Shown here piece by piece: positions 16,908 through 25,748 of a DNA stretch of 64,000 nt (the stretch's first letter is position 1; the number at the start of each line of letters is the position of its first letter). The translations under genes and the position numbers were made by a program. Source of the DNA: Pseudomonadota bacterium (GTDB taxonomy: Bacteria > Pseudomonadota > Gammaproteobacteria > Steroidobacterales > Steroidobacteraceae); NCBI GenBank assembly GCA_021792755.1, contig JAJYUA010000001.1:284378-348377 (forward strand). The letters run 5' to 3'. Under the pieces are notes generated by a model that was not told the origin of the DNA, searched no databases, and was given only the letters and a program-made list of their open reading frames with translations.

Positions 16908-17846
16908 ATGATTCCCGAGGACCTCGCATGGCTCGAGCGGTTCCGGCGCTACCTGAGCACTGAGCGGCGCAGCTCCCCGCACACGGTCTCAAGCTACCTG
17001 CGCGACCTCGGATCGCTGGTGTCGCATTGCGACCGTGCCGCAGTCAGCCGCTGGGCCGATCTCGACAGCGCGCAGGTGCGCACCTTCGCCGCCCGGCTGC
17101 ACGCCGCGGGTCTCTCGCCGCGCAGCATCCAGCAGCACCTCTCGGCCGTGCGCAGCTTTTACGATTTTCTGCTGCGTGAGGCGCGGGTGGCAGGGCCGGG
17201 CGGGAGCGCGGGCATTGTCGGACTTTGCGCCAACCCGGCGCACGCGGTGCGCGCGCCCAAGGCCGCGCGCCGCCTGCCCGAGACTCTGGATGCGGACCAG
17301 ATGGGGAGGCTCTTGGCCATCGCCGAGGACTCCCCGACCGCGCTCCGCGATCGAGCGATCATGGAGCTGCTGTACTCCTCGGGACTGCGCCTGGCGGAGA
17401 TCACCGGCCTCGACGTGAGCCACCTCGATCTCGGGGACCGGACGGTGCGGGTGCTCGGCAAGGGACGCAAGGAACGGGCCGTGCCGGTCGGCCGGACCGC
17501 CGCAGGGGTTCTGAGGCGCTGGCTGGCGCAGAGGGCGCAGTGGGTCAAGCCGGATGAGCGTGCGTTGTTCGTCGGCCGCTCCGGCCGGCGGCTCGGCCGC
17601 AGGATGATCGAGAAGCGGGTGGCCTACTGGGCACGGCGCCAGGGCCTGCCGCAGCACGTCTATCCGCACCTGTTCCGTCATTCCTTCGCCTCGCATCTGC
17701 TCGAGTCGGGTGCGGAGCTGCGCGGCGTGCAGGAGCTGCTGGGCCACGCGGACATCGCCACCACCCAGATCTACACGCATCTTGATTTTCAGCATCTCGC
17801 CCGCATCTACGATGCGACACATCCCCGGGCGCGCCGCAAATCCTGA
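16908..17846 (+). CDS. xerC: Tyrosine recombinase XerC
   Basis: XerC works with XerD at dif to resolve chromosome dimers. The 312-residue protein has the N-terminal SAM-like DNA-binding domain ([21 protein letters not shown]) and the C-terminal catalytic domain. Catalytic Arg is in [12 protein letters not shown], Lys in [10 protein letters not shown], HxxR in [12 protein letters not shown], and the nucleophile in TTQIYTHL. Context (dapF-DUF484 upstream, hslVU downstream) supports XerC over a phage integrase. A 16-residue Gly/Ala-rich insert near residue 85-100 ([12 protein letters not shown]) is a little unusual. Confidence 0.93.
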   Translation: MIPEDLAWLERFRRYLSTERRSSPHTVSSYLRDLGSLVSHCDRAAVSRWADLDSAQVRTFAARLHAAGLSPRSIQQHLSAVRSFYDFLLREARVAGPGGSAGIVGLCANPAHAVRAPKAARRLPETLDADQMGRLLAIAEDSPTALRDRAIMELLYSSGLRLAEITGLDVSHLDLGDRTVRVLGKGRKERAVPVGRTAAGVLRRWLAQRAQWVKPDERALFVGRSGRRLGRRMIEKRVAYWARRQGLPQHVYPHLFRHSFASHLLESGAELRGVQELLGHADIATTQIYTHLDFQHLARIYDATHPRARRKS

Positions 17847-17896
17847 GGCTCTCGCCCGCCGGACTTCCACATCGGCTTCTTGACCCAGGCCATCCC

Positions 17897-18457
17897 ATGA
17901 CCGAATCCGGCTCATTCAATCCCCACGGCACCACCATCCTCGGCGTGCGCCGCAACGGCATCGTAGCGCTCGGCGGAGACGGCCAGGTGACCCTCGGGAA
18001 CACGGTGATGAAGGGCAACGCCCGCAAGGTGCGCAGGCTCTACAACGACAAAGTCCTAGCCGGATTCGCCGGCGGCACGGCGGACGCCTTCACGCTGTTC
18101 GAGCGTTTCGAGGGCAAGCTGGAGAAATACGGCAACCTTACCCGCGCGGCCATCGAGCTCGCCAAGGACTGGCGCGCGGACCGCTACCTGCGCCGCCTGG
18201 AGGCGCTGCTGCTGGTCGGGGACCCGGGCAAGCTGCTGGTGATCTCGGGCAACGGCGATGTCATCGAGCCGGAGACCGATGCCGCCGCGATCGGCTCGGG
18301 CGGACAATACGCCCTCGCCGCCTCGCGGGCGCTGCTCGATGCGACCGAGCTCGGCGCGCGCGACATCGTGCAGCGCTCGCTCGACATCGCCGCCGATATT
18401 TGCATCTATACCAACCGCAATCTCACCATCGAGGAGCTGGAGCAGGCCGCCTGCTGA
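17897..18457 (+). CDS. hslV: ATP-dependent protease subunit HslV
   Basis: HslV is the peptidase ring of the HslUV proteasome-like protease. The 186-residue protein has the catalytic Thr after a short leader: residues 1-11 ([11 protein letters not shown]) precede [10 protein letters not shown]. In E. coli the Thr directly follows the initiator Met. Xanthomonads also have a short N-terminal propeptide, so Thr12 is probably exposed by processing. [22 protein letters not shown] and [14 protein letters not shown] are family blocks. It is 23 bases upstream of hslU. Confidence 0.94.
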   Translation: MTESGSFNPHGTTILGVRRNGIVALGGDGQVTLGNTVMKGNARKVRRLYNDKVLAGFAGGTADAFTLFERFEGKLEKYGNLTRAAIELAKDWRADRYLRRLEALLLVGDPGKLLVISGNGDVIEPETDAAAIGSGGQYALAASRALLDATELGARDIVQRSLDIAADICIYTNRNLTIEELEQAAC

Positions 18458-18480
18458 GGCGCACCTGCATCGCGCACACC

Positions 18481-19818
18481 ATGTCATCGCTTACTCCGCG
18501 CCAGATCGTCCAAGAGCTCGACAAGCACATCATCGGCCAGGAGGCCGCCAAGCGGGCGGTGGCCATCGCCCTGCGCAACCGCTGGCGGCGCATGCAGGTC
18601 GAGGAGTCGCTGCGCCAGGAGATCACGCCCAAGAACATCCTCATGATCGGTCCGACCGGCGTCGGCAAGACGGAGATCGCCCGCCGCCTGGCGCGTCTGG
18701 CGAATGCGCCGTTCGTCAAGGTCGAGGCGACCAAATTCACCGAGGTGGGCTACGTGGGTCGGGATGTCGACTCCATCGTCAAGGAGCTGGCCGATGTCGC
18801 GGTCAAGATGACGCGCGAGCAGGAAATGGAGAAAGTCCGCCAGCGCGCCGCCGAGGCCGCCGAGGAGCGGGTGCTCGATGCGCTGCTGCCCAAGCCGCGC
18901 ATGATGGGTTTCTCGACCGACGAGCCGGCGCAGCCGCGCGATGCGGAGACGCGGGAGAAATTCCGCCGCATGCTGCGCGCCGGCGAGCTCGACGAGCGCG
19001 AGATCGAGGTCGAGGTGCGCTCACTGCCGGTGGGCGTGGAGATCATGGCGCCGCCGGGCATGGAGGAGATGCAGCAGCAGCTGCAGGCCATGTTCCAGAA
19101 CCTCGGCGGCAACCGCACGCGCACGCGCAAGGTCAAGGTGCGCGAGGCGGCCAAGCTGCTCCTCGAGGAGGAGGCCGGCAAGCTCATCAACGAGGATGAG
19201 CTCAAAATCAAGGCGCTCGCCAACGCCGAGCAGAACGGCATCGTGTTCATCGACGAGATCGACAAGGTCACTCGCCGTCAGGAGACGCTCGGCGCGGATG
19301 TCTCGCGCGAGGGCGTGCAGCGCGACCTGCTGCCGCTGGTCGAGGGCTCGACGGTGGCGACCAAGTACGGTCCTGTCAAGACCGATCACGTGCTGTTCAT
19401 CGCCTCGGGCGCCTTCAGCCTGTCGAAGCCCTCGGATCTGATCCCCGAGCTGCAGGGACGGCTGCCCATCCGGGTGGAGCTCGATTCGCTGAAGGTGGGC
19501 GACTTCGTGCGCATCCTGACCGAGCCCGACGCTTCGCTCACGGCGCAATACCAGGCCCTGCTGCAGACCGAGGGCGTGTCGGTGCGGTTCTCCACCGACG
19601 GCGTGCGGCGCATCGCCGAGATCGCCTACCAGGTGAATGAGCGCACGGAGAACATCGGCGCGCGGCGGCTGCACACCGTGATGGAGCGGCTGCTCGAGTT
19701 GGTTTCCTTCGATGCCTCCGAGCGGCCGGGCACCGAGATCGACCTCGACGCGAAGTATGTCGATGAGCACCTCGGCTCCCTTGCCAAGGATGAGGACCTC
19801 AGCCGCTACATCCTGTAG
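18481..19818 (+). CDS. hslU: ATP-dependent protease ATPase subunit HslU
   Basis: HslU is the AAA+ unfoldase that feeds substrates to HslV. The 445-residue protein has Walker [16 protein letters not shown] near residues 57-70, [11 protein letters not shown] (pore motif GYVG), Walker [11 protein letters not shown], and sensor 2 [14 protein letters not shown] near the C-terminus. It ends in the classical DLSRYIL tail, which docks into HslV. ATG 18481 was chosen because [20 protein letters not shown] matches family N-termini. No clear terminator is visible downstream; a dispersed repeat lies in the 214-base gap. Confidence 0.96.
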   Translation: MSSLTPRQIVQELDKHIIGQEAAKRAVAIALRNRWRRMQVEESLRQEITPKNILMIGPTGVGKTEIARRLARLANAPFVKVEATKFTEVGYVGRDVDSIVKELADVAVKMTREQEMEKVRQRAAEAAEERVLDALLPKPRMMGFSTDEPAQPRDAETREKFRRMLRAGELDEREIEVEVRSLPVGVEIMAPPGMEEMQQQLQAMFQNLGGNRTRTRKVKVREAAKLLLEEEAGKLINEDELKIKALANAEQNGIVFIDEIDKVTRRQETLGADVSREGVQRDLLPLVEGSTVATKYGPVKTDHVLFIASGAFSLSKPSDLIPELQGRLPIRVELDSLKVGDFVRILTEPDASLTAQYQALLQTEGVSVRFSTDGVRRIAEIAYQVNERTENIGARRLHTVMERLLELVSFDASERPGTEIDLDAKYVDEHLGSLAKDEDLSRYIL

Positions 19819-19958
19819 CGGCCGCCGCCGCGTTCCTGCATGCAGCGGCGTTGGCCTGGCCGGGGTCGAATGCACCCGCGCCAGCCGCATGGGCCCCGCC
19901 GGCCTCGCAGGCGGCGCCAAGCCTATGGCGCCACGACCTCATGATGTCGTCACGGCCG

Positions 19959-20035
19959 GCGATCGGCGTTGACCATGAGCTACCGGCACCGACTCCGCTC
20001 GACCGGGAACGTCGCGATACTTGCGTGCCGCGTTA
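19959..20035 (-). repeat. Dispersed intergenic repeat, copy 2 (3' of dsbA-like gene)
   Basis: Read on the minus strand from the stop codon of the 20033-20773 gene, the first 49 bases match the segment behind argH (10632-10680) at 42 positions. The similarity decays over the next 28 bases. Both copies begin at a stop codon and share its sequence context (TARCGCG). The rest of the 214-base gap between hslU and this gene contains nothing else that I can identify. Confidence 0.7.
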
Positions 20036-20773
20036 CGGGTGGTCGTGGACCCACTTGGCGAGGAAGTCGATCAGCTCGATCATCCGATTATCGCCGCTGG
20101 CGCGCGGCGCCCTGCCTTGGCGGAAGCGGAAAAACGACGGTCCGGTCCGGTAGCGTCCATCGACGATGATCGTGGGGGTGCCGGTGATCTCGTACATCTG
20201 TCCGAGCTGGCGTGCCCGGCCAAGCTCGACGTGGACGTCGAAGGAGTTGTAAGCGTTGGCGAAAGCGGCGGCGCTGACGCCGTGCTGCACGGCGAAGGCT
20301 TCCTGCAGCGCGAACGTCCGCGCCGGGGTGCTGCCGACCATGACCGCCTCGGTGCCGGCCTGCTTCTCCATCTGGTGCAGGGTGTTGAACGCCGTCTCGA
20401 CCAGGTCATCCCGGCCCAGCGCCTCCAGCGTGTAAAAGAGCCGGGCGTCCGCCACCTGCAACGGTGCCCACATCACCGGCACGCGCACGAACTGAATGTA
20501 GGACGGCTTGGTCTTGCGCCAGGCGAGCATGTGGGGCTCGAGGGCATGGCAGAACGGGCAGGCGAGATAGAAGAATTCCATGACCTGCACCTTGCCCGGG
20601 GGCGCATTGGTCGGCAGGGCGGGCGAGATCACCTTGTAGTTGACACCCGCTTTCCAACGGCTGCTCACGGGCAGCGGCACATTGGCTGCATGCGCGCCGC
20701 AGACCGAAGCGAGCAGCAGCGCGGCCGCAACAGCCAGGACGCGGTTCACTTTCGAGACGGGCTTTGCCCTCAT
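20033..20773 (-). CDS. dsbA: Thiol:disulfide interchange protein, DsbA family (copy 1)
   Basis: This 246-residue protein is a periplasmic thiol oxidase of the DsbA type. A signal peptide (residues 1-30, ending GAHAA) precedes a thioredoxin fold with the active site CPFC in YLACPFCHALEPH. The cis-Pro loop is GTPTIIVDGRYRT near the C-terminus, and a long helical insertion lies between. ATG at 20773 overlaps the stop of the upstream paralogue as ATGA. The two proteins share most motifs and arose by tandem duplication. The C-terminus (FLAKWVHDHP) is nearly identical in both copies. Confidence 0.9.
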   Translation of the reverse strand: MRAKPVSKVNRVLAVAAALLLASVCGAHAANVPLPVSSRWKAGVNYKVISPALPTNAPPGKVQVMEFFYLACPFCHALEPHMLAWRKTKPSYIQFVRVPVMWAPLQVADARLFYTLEALGRDDLVETAFNTLHQMEKQAGTEAVMVGSTPARTFALQEAFAVQHGVSAAAFANAYNSFDVHVELGRARQLGQMYEITGTPTIIVDGRYRTGPSFFRFRQGRAPRASGDNRMIELIDFLAKWVHDHP

Positions 20774-21600
20774 GGCGCACTCCGGTGGTCGTGGACCCAT
20801 TTTGCCAGGAAGTCGATCAGCGCGATCATCTGTTTCTCGCCGCCGGCCTTGGTCGGGTCGGTGCGATATCGGCCGTCGACGATGATCGTCGGCACCGACT
20901 GGATCTCGTAAAGCTGCGTGATCTGCTCGGCCCGCTGCAGCTCGGCATGGACGTCGAAGGAGTTGTAAGCATTCTCGAAGGCGGCGGCGCCCACCCCGTT
21001 GCGAACCGCGAACGCCTCCTGCATGCTCAGCGTGCTCGCCTGGCTGCTGCCGATCATGATCGACTCCGTGCCGGTCCGCGTCTCGAGGCCGTGGATGGTG
21101 TTGAAGGCGGTTTCGACCAGATCGTCGCGATCGAGCGCCTTGAGCGTGTAGAACAGCCTCGCGTGGGCCTGCTGAACCGGGCCCCACATCACCGGCACAC
21201 GCACGAACTGGACATAGTTGGGCTTGGACTTGCGCCAGGCCCGCATGTAGGGCTCGAGCGCATAGCAGTGCGGGCAGGCGAGCCAGAACACCTCCATGAC
21301 CTGCACCTTGCCGGGCGGAGCATTGGTCGGCTGGGCCGGCGCGATCACGTCGTAATCGACGCCCGGCCTCCACCGGCTGCTCGTGGGCAATGCGAGTGGT
21401 CCTTGCGCGGCATCGCCGCCCGTCGTGCCGCCCCTTTCCGCGGCGCTTCGAGGGGAGGCGCCGGGCTGCGTGGCCGCGCCGAAGGACGCCTGCCCGGGCG
21501 GCGAGGCAGGTGTCGCGGTCTGAGAGCTCTGCCCCGGATGGGAGCTGCAGGCGCACAAGGCGAGAGCGAGCGCGGCGGACAGGACGAGCGTACGGATCAT
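20770..21600 (-). CDS. DsbA-family lipoprotein-like paralogue (copy 2)
   Basis: This 276-residue protein is the upstream member of the tandem pair. A hydrophobic leader with a plausible lipobox (LCAC, Cys about residue 18) is followed by a Ser/Pro/Gly/Thr-rich linker of about 60 residues. The DsbA domain follows, with active site CPHC (WLACPHCYALEPY) and cis-Pro loop SVPTIIVDGRYRT. CPHC is the E. coli DsbA dipeptide, whereas copy 1 has CPFC, so redox potentials probably differ. ATG 21600 was chosen because the signal sequence starts there; upstream extension to 21666 looks non-coding. Confidence 0.86.
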   Translation of the reverse strand: MIRTLVLSAALALALCACSSHPGQSSQTATPASPPGQASFGAATQPGASPRSAAERGGTTGGDAAQGPLALPTSSRWRPGVDYDVIAPAQPTNAPPGKVQVMEVFWLACPHCYALEPYMRAWRKSKPNYVQFVRVPVMWGPVQQAHARLFYTLKALDRDDLVETAFNTIHGLETRTGTESIMIGSSQASTLSMQEAFAVRNGVGAAAFENAYNSFDVHAELQRAEQITQLYEIQSVPTIIVDGRYRTDPTKAGGEKQMIALIDFLAKWVHDHRSAP

Positions 21601-21625
21601 GAGCGGCGGGTCTCCTGGGGCTTGC

Positions 21626-22018
21626 TCAGCGCAGGCCTTGCACGTGGGACGCGACGAAAACCGCAAGGTGGTCGAGGTCCTGCTTGCTGAGGGTCCGGGC
21701 CATCGGGCCCGTCACGGGGCTTGGCCGCACCCCGGAGCGAAACAGACGCCACTGCCCGGCAATACAGACGCCGCTGCGGCCCGCGCGCCGCGGAAGCGCG
21801 GGCACGACGCGGTTGCCATCCGGCCCCTGGCAGGCAAAACACTCCGCGGCCTTGGCTGCGGCGGCCGTCATCGACCCGTCCATAGGCGGAGCGGGCGTCA
21901 CGGCAGTGGACTGGGCGGCAGCGGGCGAGGCCGCGGCGGACCGGGCGGCGGCTTGCAAGGGCGTTGGGGCCGGGAAGGCCACCGCCGCCACGGACGCGAG
22001 CAGGGCTCTTTTCGCCAT
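21626..22018 (-). CDS. Degenerate cytochrome c4-like protein with CxxCQ instead of CxxCH
   Basis: This 130-residue protein has a signal-like N-terminus, an Ala/Pro-rich stretch and one class I cytochrome c domain. The heme site reads ECFACQGPDGN: both cysteines are kept but the proximal His is Gln (codon at 21827-21829). Later blocks (FRSGVRPSPVTGPMARTLSKQDLDHLAVFVAS) keep the family pattern in frame, so this is substitution, not frameshift. In Pseudomonas this slot between dsbA and engB holds cytochrome c4, a diheme protein of about 200 residues; here only one domain remains. It likely no longer binds heme c normally. ATG 22018 is 25 bases upstream of the DsbA copy in transcription order. 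Confidence 0.75.
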   Translation of the reverse strand: MAKRALLASVAAVAFPAPTPLQAAARSAAASPAAAQSTAVTPAPPMDGSMTAAAAKAAECFACQGPDGNRVVPALPRRAGRSGVCIAGQWRLFRSGVRPSPVTGPMARTLSKQDLDHLAVFVASHVQGLR

Positions 22019-22079
22019 GGTTCGCTCTTTGACTCGTTTCGACCCGTGATGCGAAAGCCGGCGATTGTACACTACGGCC

Positions 22080-22667
22080 GTGGCACGATTCCCCCAAGCG
22101 CGGTTCCTGCTGAGCGCCGCCGCGCCGGCGCAGTTTCCCGCCGACTCCGGCGCCGAGGTCGCCTTCGCGGGCCGGTCGAACGCCGGCAAGTCGAGCGCCA
22201 TCAACGCCATCGTGGGCCGGCAGGCCCTGGCGCGGGCGAGCAAGACTCCGGGACGCACCCGGCTCATCAACTTCTTCGAGCTCTCGGCCGGGCGGCGCCT
22301 GGTCGACCTGCCCGGCTACGGCTACGCGAGCGCGCCGGAGAGCGAGCGGCGCACCTGGCCGCGGCTGCTCGAGGCGTTGCGCCAGCGCAGCTCGCTGCAG
22401 GGGCTGTTCGTGATCGTGGACGCGCGCCGCGGCATCACCGAAGGCGATTTGGCGCTGCTCGAGTGGGCTGGCCCGGGGCAGCGGGCACATGTGTTGCTGT
22501 CGAAGGCGGACAAGTTGAGCGGTAGCGATGCGCGGCGGGCGCTCTCGGCCGCCGCTGCGGCCGTGGGCGAGGGGGTGTCCGTGCAGGTATTCTCCGCGCA
22601 CACCCACGCCGGGGTCGAGGAGGCGCACCGGATGCTCTCGGTGTGGCTAGGGGACGCCGAGAAATAA
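22080..22667 (+). CDS. engB: Ribosome biogenesis GTPase YihA/EngB
   Basis: EngB is an essential GTPase for 50S subunit assembly. The 195-residue protein has G1 GRSNAGKSS, G2 around KTPGRTR, G3 DLPGYGYA, G4 SKADK and a C-terminal G5-like VFSAHTHAGVEE. I start at GTG 22080 (MARFPQARFLL) because family members begin near this point; TTG 22065 is an alternative. It diverges from the cytochrome c gene and converges with polA, the classical polA-engB neighbourhood. Its 3' end is overlapped by the T-tract of the polA-strand terminator. Confidence 0.94.
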   Translation: MARFPQARFLLSAAAPAQFPADSGAEVAFAGRSNAGKSSAINAIVGRQALARASKTPGRTRLINFFELSAGRRLVDLPGYGYASAPESERRTWPRLLEALRQRSSLQGLFVIVDARRGITEGDLALLEWAGPGQRAHVLLSKADKLSGSDARRALSAAAAAVGEGVSVQVFSAHTHAGVEEAHRMLSVWLGDAEK

Positions 22668-22698
22668 AAGACCCCGATGGCCTCGAGGGCCACCGGGG
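22662..22698 (-). terminator. Rho-independent terminator on the minus strand (polA / candidate sRNA)
   Basis: Read on the minus strand, CCCCGGTGGCC pairs with GGCCATCGGGG around a CTCGA loop (22672-22698), with one A/C mismatch. It is followed by TCTTTTATTT (22671-22662). This is a strong intrinsic terminator. It ends any transcript coming from polA and would form the 3' end of the structured RNA between polA and engB. Confidence 0.85.
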
Positions 22699-22780
22699 CA
22701 GACTAACCCGGCACAGGTCTCGTTGTGAACCGGGTCGTGACCCGCTCAGGGAGGGAAGCGGGGAGTGTCTTGACACTCGG
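22663..22780 (-). ncRNA. Candidate Spot 42/ErsA-position small RNA
   Basis: On the minus strand four hairpins follow each other directly. SL1 is GAGTGTC-AA-GACACTC (22763-22778). SL2 is CCCGCT-loop-AGCGGG (22741-22762) with loop TCCCTCCCTG. SL3 is ACCCGG/CCGGGT (22706-22735). The last is the terminator above. Predicted start is about 22779-22781, giving an RNA of about 118 nt. The locus is the polA-engB gap, where E. coli has Spot 42 and Pseudomonas has ErsA. The C-rich SL2 loop is complementary to Shine-Dalgarno sequences (GGGAGGGA-like). A sigma-E/AlgU-like promoter lies at the right distance. No expression data; primary sequence similarity to known sRNAs was not tested. Confidence 0.55.
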
Positions 22781-22784
22781 TAAA

Positions 22785-22811
22785 TGAGACTGACAGGCTT
22801 CACGAAAGTTC
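22785..22811 (-). promoter_or_regulatory. AlgU/sigma-E-type promoter for the polA-engB RNA
   Basis: On the minus strand GAACTT (22811-22806) is followed by exactly 16 bases and then TCTCA (22789-22785). This matches the extracytoplasmic sigma-E/AlgU pattern GAACTT-N16-TCNNA. Transcription would start about 5 bases later, at the foot of the first hairpin. Confidence 0.6.
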
Positions 22812-22920
22812 CGGCGCCGGTGGCAGATCGCGGCGGATGCGCGCGAGCGCTCTGTTCCGCCGCCGTTTCGCCGGCGAAACGTATCAGATTGTTTTCAAAA
22901 GAAATTCCACTCAGTGAGCG

Positions 22921-25713
22921 TCAATGGGCTTCGTCCCAGTTTGCGCCGGTGCCGATTTCCACGCGTAGCTCGACCTTGAGCGCCGCTGCTTGCGCCATGT
23001 GGCCGCGAACCGCCTCGGTGGCGGCGCCGGCGGCATCCTCGCGGACCTCGAGCACCAGCTCGTCGTGTACCTGCATGATCAGCCGCGCCGGCGCTCCCTG
23101 CCCGATGCACCAGGCGTCCACCGCGATCATCGCCCGCTTGATGATATCGGCGGCGGTGCCCTGCATGGGCGCGTTGATCGCGCTGCGCTCGGCGTACTGG
23201 CGGGCCTGTTGATTGCCGGAGCGGATCTCGGGCAGATACAGCCGCCGGCCGAACACCGTTTCGACGTAGCCGCGCTCCCGGGCCTGCGCGCGGGTCTCGT
23301 CCATGAAGCGGCGGACGCCCGGGTAGCGTTGGAAATAGCGCTCCACGTAGCGCTGCGCCGAGGCGCGATCGATGCCGAGCTGGCGCGCCAGGCCGAATGA
23401 GGACATGCCGTAGATCAGACCGAAATTGATGGTCTTGGCGAGCCGCCGCTGATCGGCAGTGACCGTATCGAGCGGTACCCCGAACACTTCGGCCGCCGTA
23501 GCCTGGTGCACGTCGCGCTCCTCGGCGAAGGCTGCGAGCAGCGCCTCGTCGCCGGAGAGGTGCGCCATGATGCGCAGCTCGATCTGCGAGTAATCGGCCG
23601 CCAGCAGCACATGGCCGGCCGGCGCCACGAAGGCCTGGCGGATGCGCCGGCCTTCGGGCGTCCGGATCGGGATGTTCTGCAGGTTCGGATCGGTCGAGGA
23701 CAGCCGACCGGTCTGCGCGACGGCCTGATGATAGGAGGTGTGGATACGCCCGGTGACCGGGTTGATCAGCTCGGGGAGCTTGTCGGTGTAGGTGGATTTG
23801 AGCTTGGCGAGCGCGCGGTATTCGAGCACCGTGCGCGGCAGCGGGTAGGACGCGGCAAGCTCCTCCAACACGTCCTCGGCGGTCGAGGGCTGGCCCTTGG
23901 GCGTCTTGCGCAGCACCGGCAGCCCGAGCCTCTCGAACAGCACCTGCTGGAGCTGCTTCGGCGAGTCGACATTGAGGTCCGTCCCCGCCTCCCGGCGCGC
24001 CCGCGCGGCCAGCTCCGCCAGCTTTGCGGCGAGCTGCACGCTCTGCGCGCGCAGCCGCCCGGCATCGACCAGCACGCCACGACGTTCCATGCGCTGCAGC
24101 ACCGGCACCAGCGGCTGCTCGACGGTCTCGTAGAGCCGCTCGAGCGCGGGCACGCCGGTGATCTTCGGCCACAGCGTCCGATGCAGCCGCAACGTGACAT
24201 CGGCGTCCTCGGCGGCGTACTCGCCGGCTTTCTCCACCGGCACCTGCGCGAAGGGGATCTGTTTTGCGCCCTTGCCGGTCACCTCCTCGTAGGTGATGGT
24301 CTGCATGCCAAGATAGTGCCGAGCCGCCGAGTCCATGTTGTGTCGTGTTGCGACGCTGTCCCATACGTAGGACTCGAGCATGGTGTCGTAACGCATGCCC
24401 TCGAGGCGGATGCCGTGATTGGCGAGCACGTGCGCGTCGTATTTCAGGTGGTGGCCGACTTTCCCTCTCGCCGGGTCCTCGAGCATGGGCCGTAGCGCCT
24501 CGAGGGCCTGGGCGCGGTCGAGTTGCTCCGGCGCACCCGCGTACGCGTGCGCCAGCGGCACATAGGCCGCCTCGCCCGGCGCGACACAAAAGGATACGCC
24601 GACGATCTCGGCCCGCATGTAATCGAGGCCGGTGGTTTCGGTGTCGAGCGCGATCAGCTCGGCGGCGCTCAGCCTCAGCAGCCATCGATCGAGGTCCGCG
24701 CGGGTGAGCACCGTGTCGTAATGACGAAGCGGCCGGCACGACTCGGCCGGCGCCGCGGCGCCGGCCGAGTCGTGCTCGAGCCGCGAGCGGCCGGACACGG
24801 AATGCGCCCTGGGAAAGCCGCCGCCGACAGCCGCCGTGGTGGCGGCCGTATCGCCGCCATCGAGCTGGCGCAGGAGAGAGCGCAGCTCGAACCTCGTGTA
24901 CAGCTCGCGCAGCCGCTCCAGATCCGGCGGGGAGGGATTCAGATCGTCCGCCTTCACGGGCAGGTCGACATCGGTGTCGATGGTGGCGAGCTTGCGTGAC
25001 AGCGCGAGCGTCGCCAGGCCCGCACGCAGGTTCTCGCCCACTTTGCCGCCGACCTCGCCGAGGTGTGCGATGAGATTGTCCAGCGTGCCGTATTGGCCAA
25101 GCAGCTTCGCGGCGGTTTTGGGACCGACCTTGTCGATGCCCGGGATATTGTCGGCGCTGTCGCCCACCAGGGCGAGGTAGTCGACGATCTGTTCCGGAAA
25201 GACGCCGAACTTCGCTTTGACGCCGTCGCGGTCGAGGACAGTGTTGCTCATCGTGTTGACCAGCGTGATCGAGTCGCCGACCAGCTGCGCCATATCCTTG
25301 TCGCCCGTCGAGATGAGCACCCGCTCGCCGGCCTGCGCCCTGCGGCGCGCCAGGGTGCCGATCACATCATCCGCCTCCACGCCCTCGATGCGCAGCAGCG
25401 GCAGGCCCTGAGCGGTGAGCGCGGCGAGCAGCGGCTCGATCTGTGCTCGCAGAGCGTCGGGCATCGGCGGCCGGTGCGCTTTGTATTCGGCGAACAGCTC
25501 GTCGCGGAAGGTGCGTCCCGGGGCGTCGAATACCAGGGCGAGGCGGCGCGGCCGGCATTCCTTGAGGAACCTCGAGAGCATGTTCAGCACGCCGAGCAGC
25601 GCGCCGGTCGGCTCGCCGCGCGAGCTGGTGAGCGGCGGCAGGGCGTTGAAGGCCCGGTAGAGGTAGGAGGAGGCGTCGATGAGGACCAGGTCGGGCGAGA
25701 GGGGCAGTTCCAT
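22921..25713 (-). CDS. polA: DNA polymerase I
   Basis: This 930-residue protein is the full three-domain polymerase for Okazaki fragment and repair synthesis. The N-terminal 5'-nuclease domain (residues 1-290) has LVFDAPGRTFRDELFAEYKA and GDSADNIPG. The 3'-5' exonuclease domain keeps ALDTETTGLDY, so proofreading is probably active. The polymerase domain has motif A ADYSQIELRIMAHL, motif B NFGLIYGMSSFG and motif C QVHDELVLE. Start ATG 25713. lptM ends 35 bases upstream. Downstream, a 253-base gap with the candidate sRNA separates it from convergent engB. Confidence 0.97.
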   Translation of the reverse strand: MELPLSPDLVLIDASSYLYRAFNALPPLTSSRGEPTGALLGVLNMLSRFLKECRPRRLALVFDAPGRTFRDELFAEYKAHRPPMPDALRAQIEPLLAALTAQGLPLLRIEGVEADDVIGTLARRRAQAGERVLISTGDKDMAQLVGDSITLVNTMSNTVLDRDGVKAKFGVFPEQIVDYLALVGDSADNIPGIDKVGPKTAAKLLGQYGTLDNLIAHLGEVGGKVGENLRAGLATLALSRKLATIDTDVDLPVKADDLNPSPPDLERLRELYTRFELRSLLRQLDGGDTAATTAAVGGGFPRAHSVSGRSRLEHDSAGAAAPAESCRPLRHYDTVLTRADLDRWLLRLSAAELIALDTETTGLDYMRAEIVGVSFCVAPGEAAYVPLAHAYAGAPEQLDRAQALEALRPMLEDPARGKVGHHLKYDAHVLANHGIRLEGMRYDTMLESYVWDSVATRHNMDSAARHYLGMQTITYEEVTGKGAKQIPFAQVPVEKAGEYAAEDADVTLRLHRTLWPKITGVPALERLYETVEQPLVPVLQRMERRGVLVDAGRLRAQSVQLAAKLAELAARARREAGTDLNVDSPKQLQQVLFERLGLPVLRKTPKGQPSTAEDVLEELAASYPLPRTVLEYRALAKLKSTYTDKLPELINPVTGRIHTSYHQAVAQTGRLSSTDPNLQNIPIRTPEGRRIRQAFVAPAGHVLLAADYSQIELRIMAHLSGDEALLAAFAEERDVHQATAAEVFGVPLDTVTADQRRLAKTINFGLIYGMSSFGLARQLGIDRASAQRYVERYFQRYPGVRRFMDETRAQARERGYVETVFGRRLYLPEIRSGNQQARQYAERSAINAPMQGTAADIIKRAMIAVDAWCIGQGAPARLIMQVHDELVLEVREDAAGAATEAVRGHMAQAAALKVELRVEIGTGANWDEAH

Positions 25714-25748
25714 GCGCGCAGTATACGGACCGCGCCCGTGCGGGCCGC

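Noticed and set aside
20774..21556. Fusion of the two DsbA-like genes into one 507-residue protein
   Set aside because: The second gene lies in a different frame of this segment with a clear signal peptide; the upper part of the long frame is a shadow of copy 2.
21626..22018. Frameshift in the cytochrome c gene
   Set aside because: Family residues before and after the altered heme motif stay in one frame, so the CxxCQ change is a substitution.
22706..22743. GGGTC/GACCC hairpin (22732-22743) as a further RNA element
   Set aside because: It overlaps two longer stems of the candidate RNA and can form only as an alternative structure.
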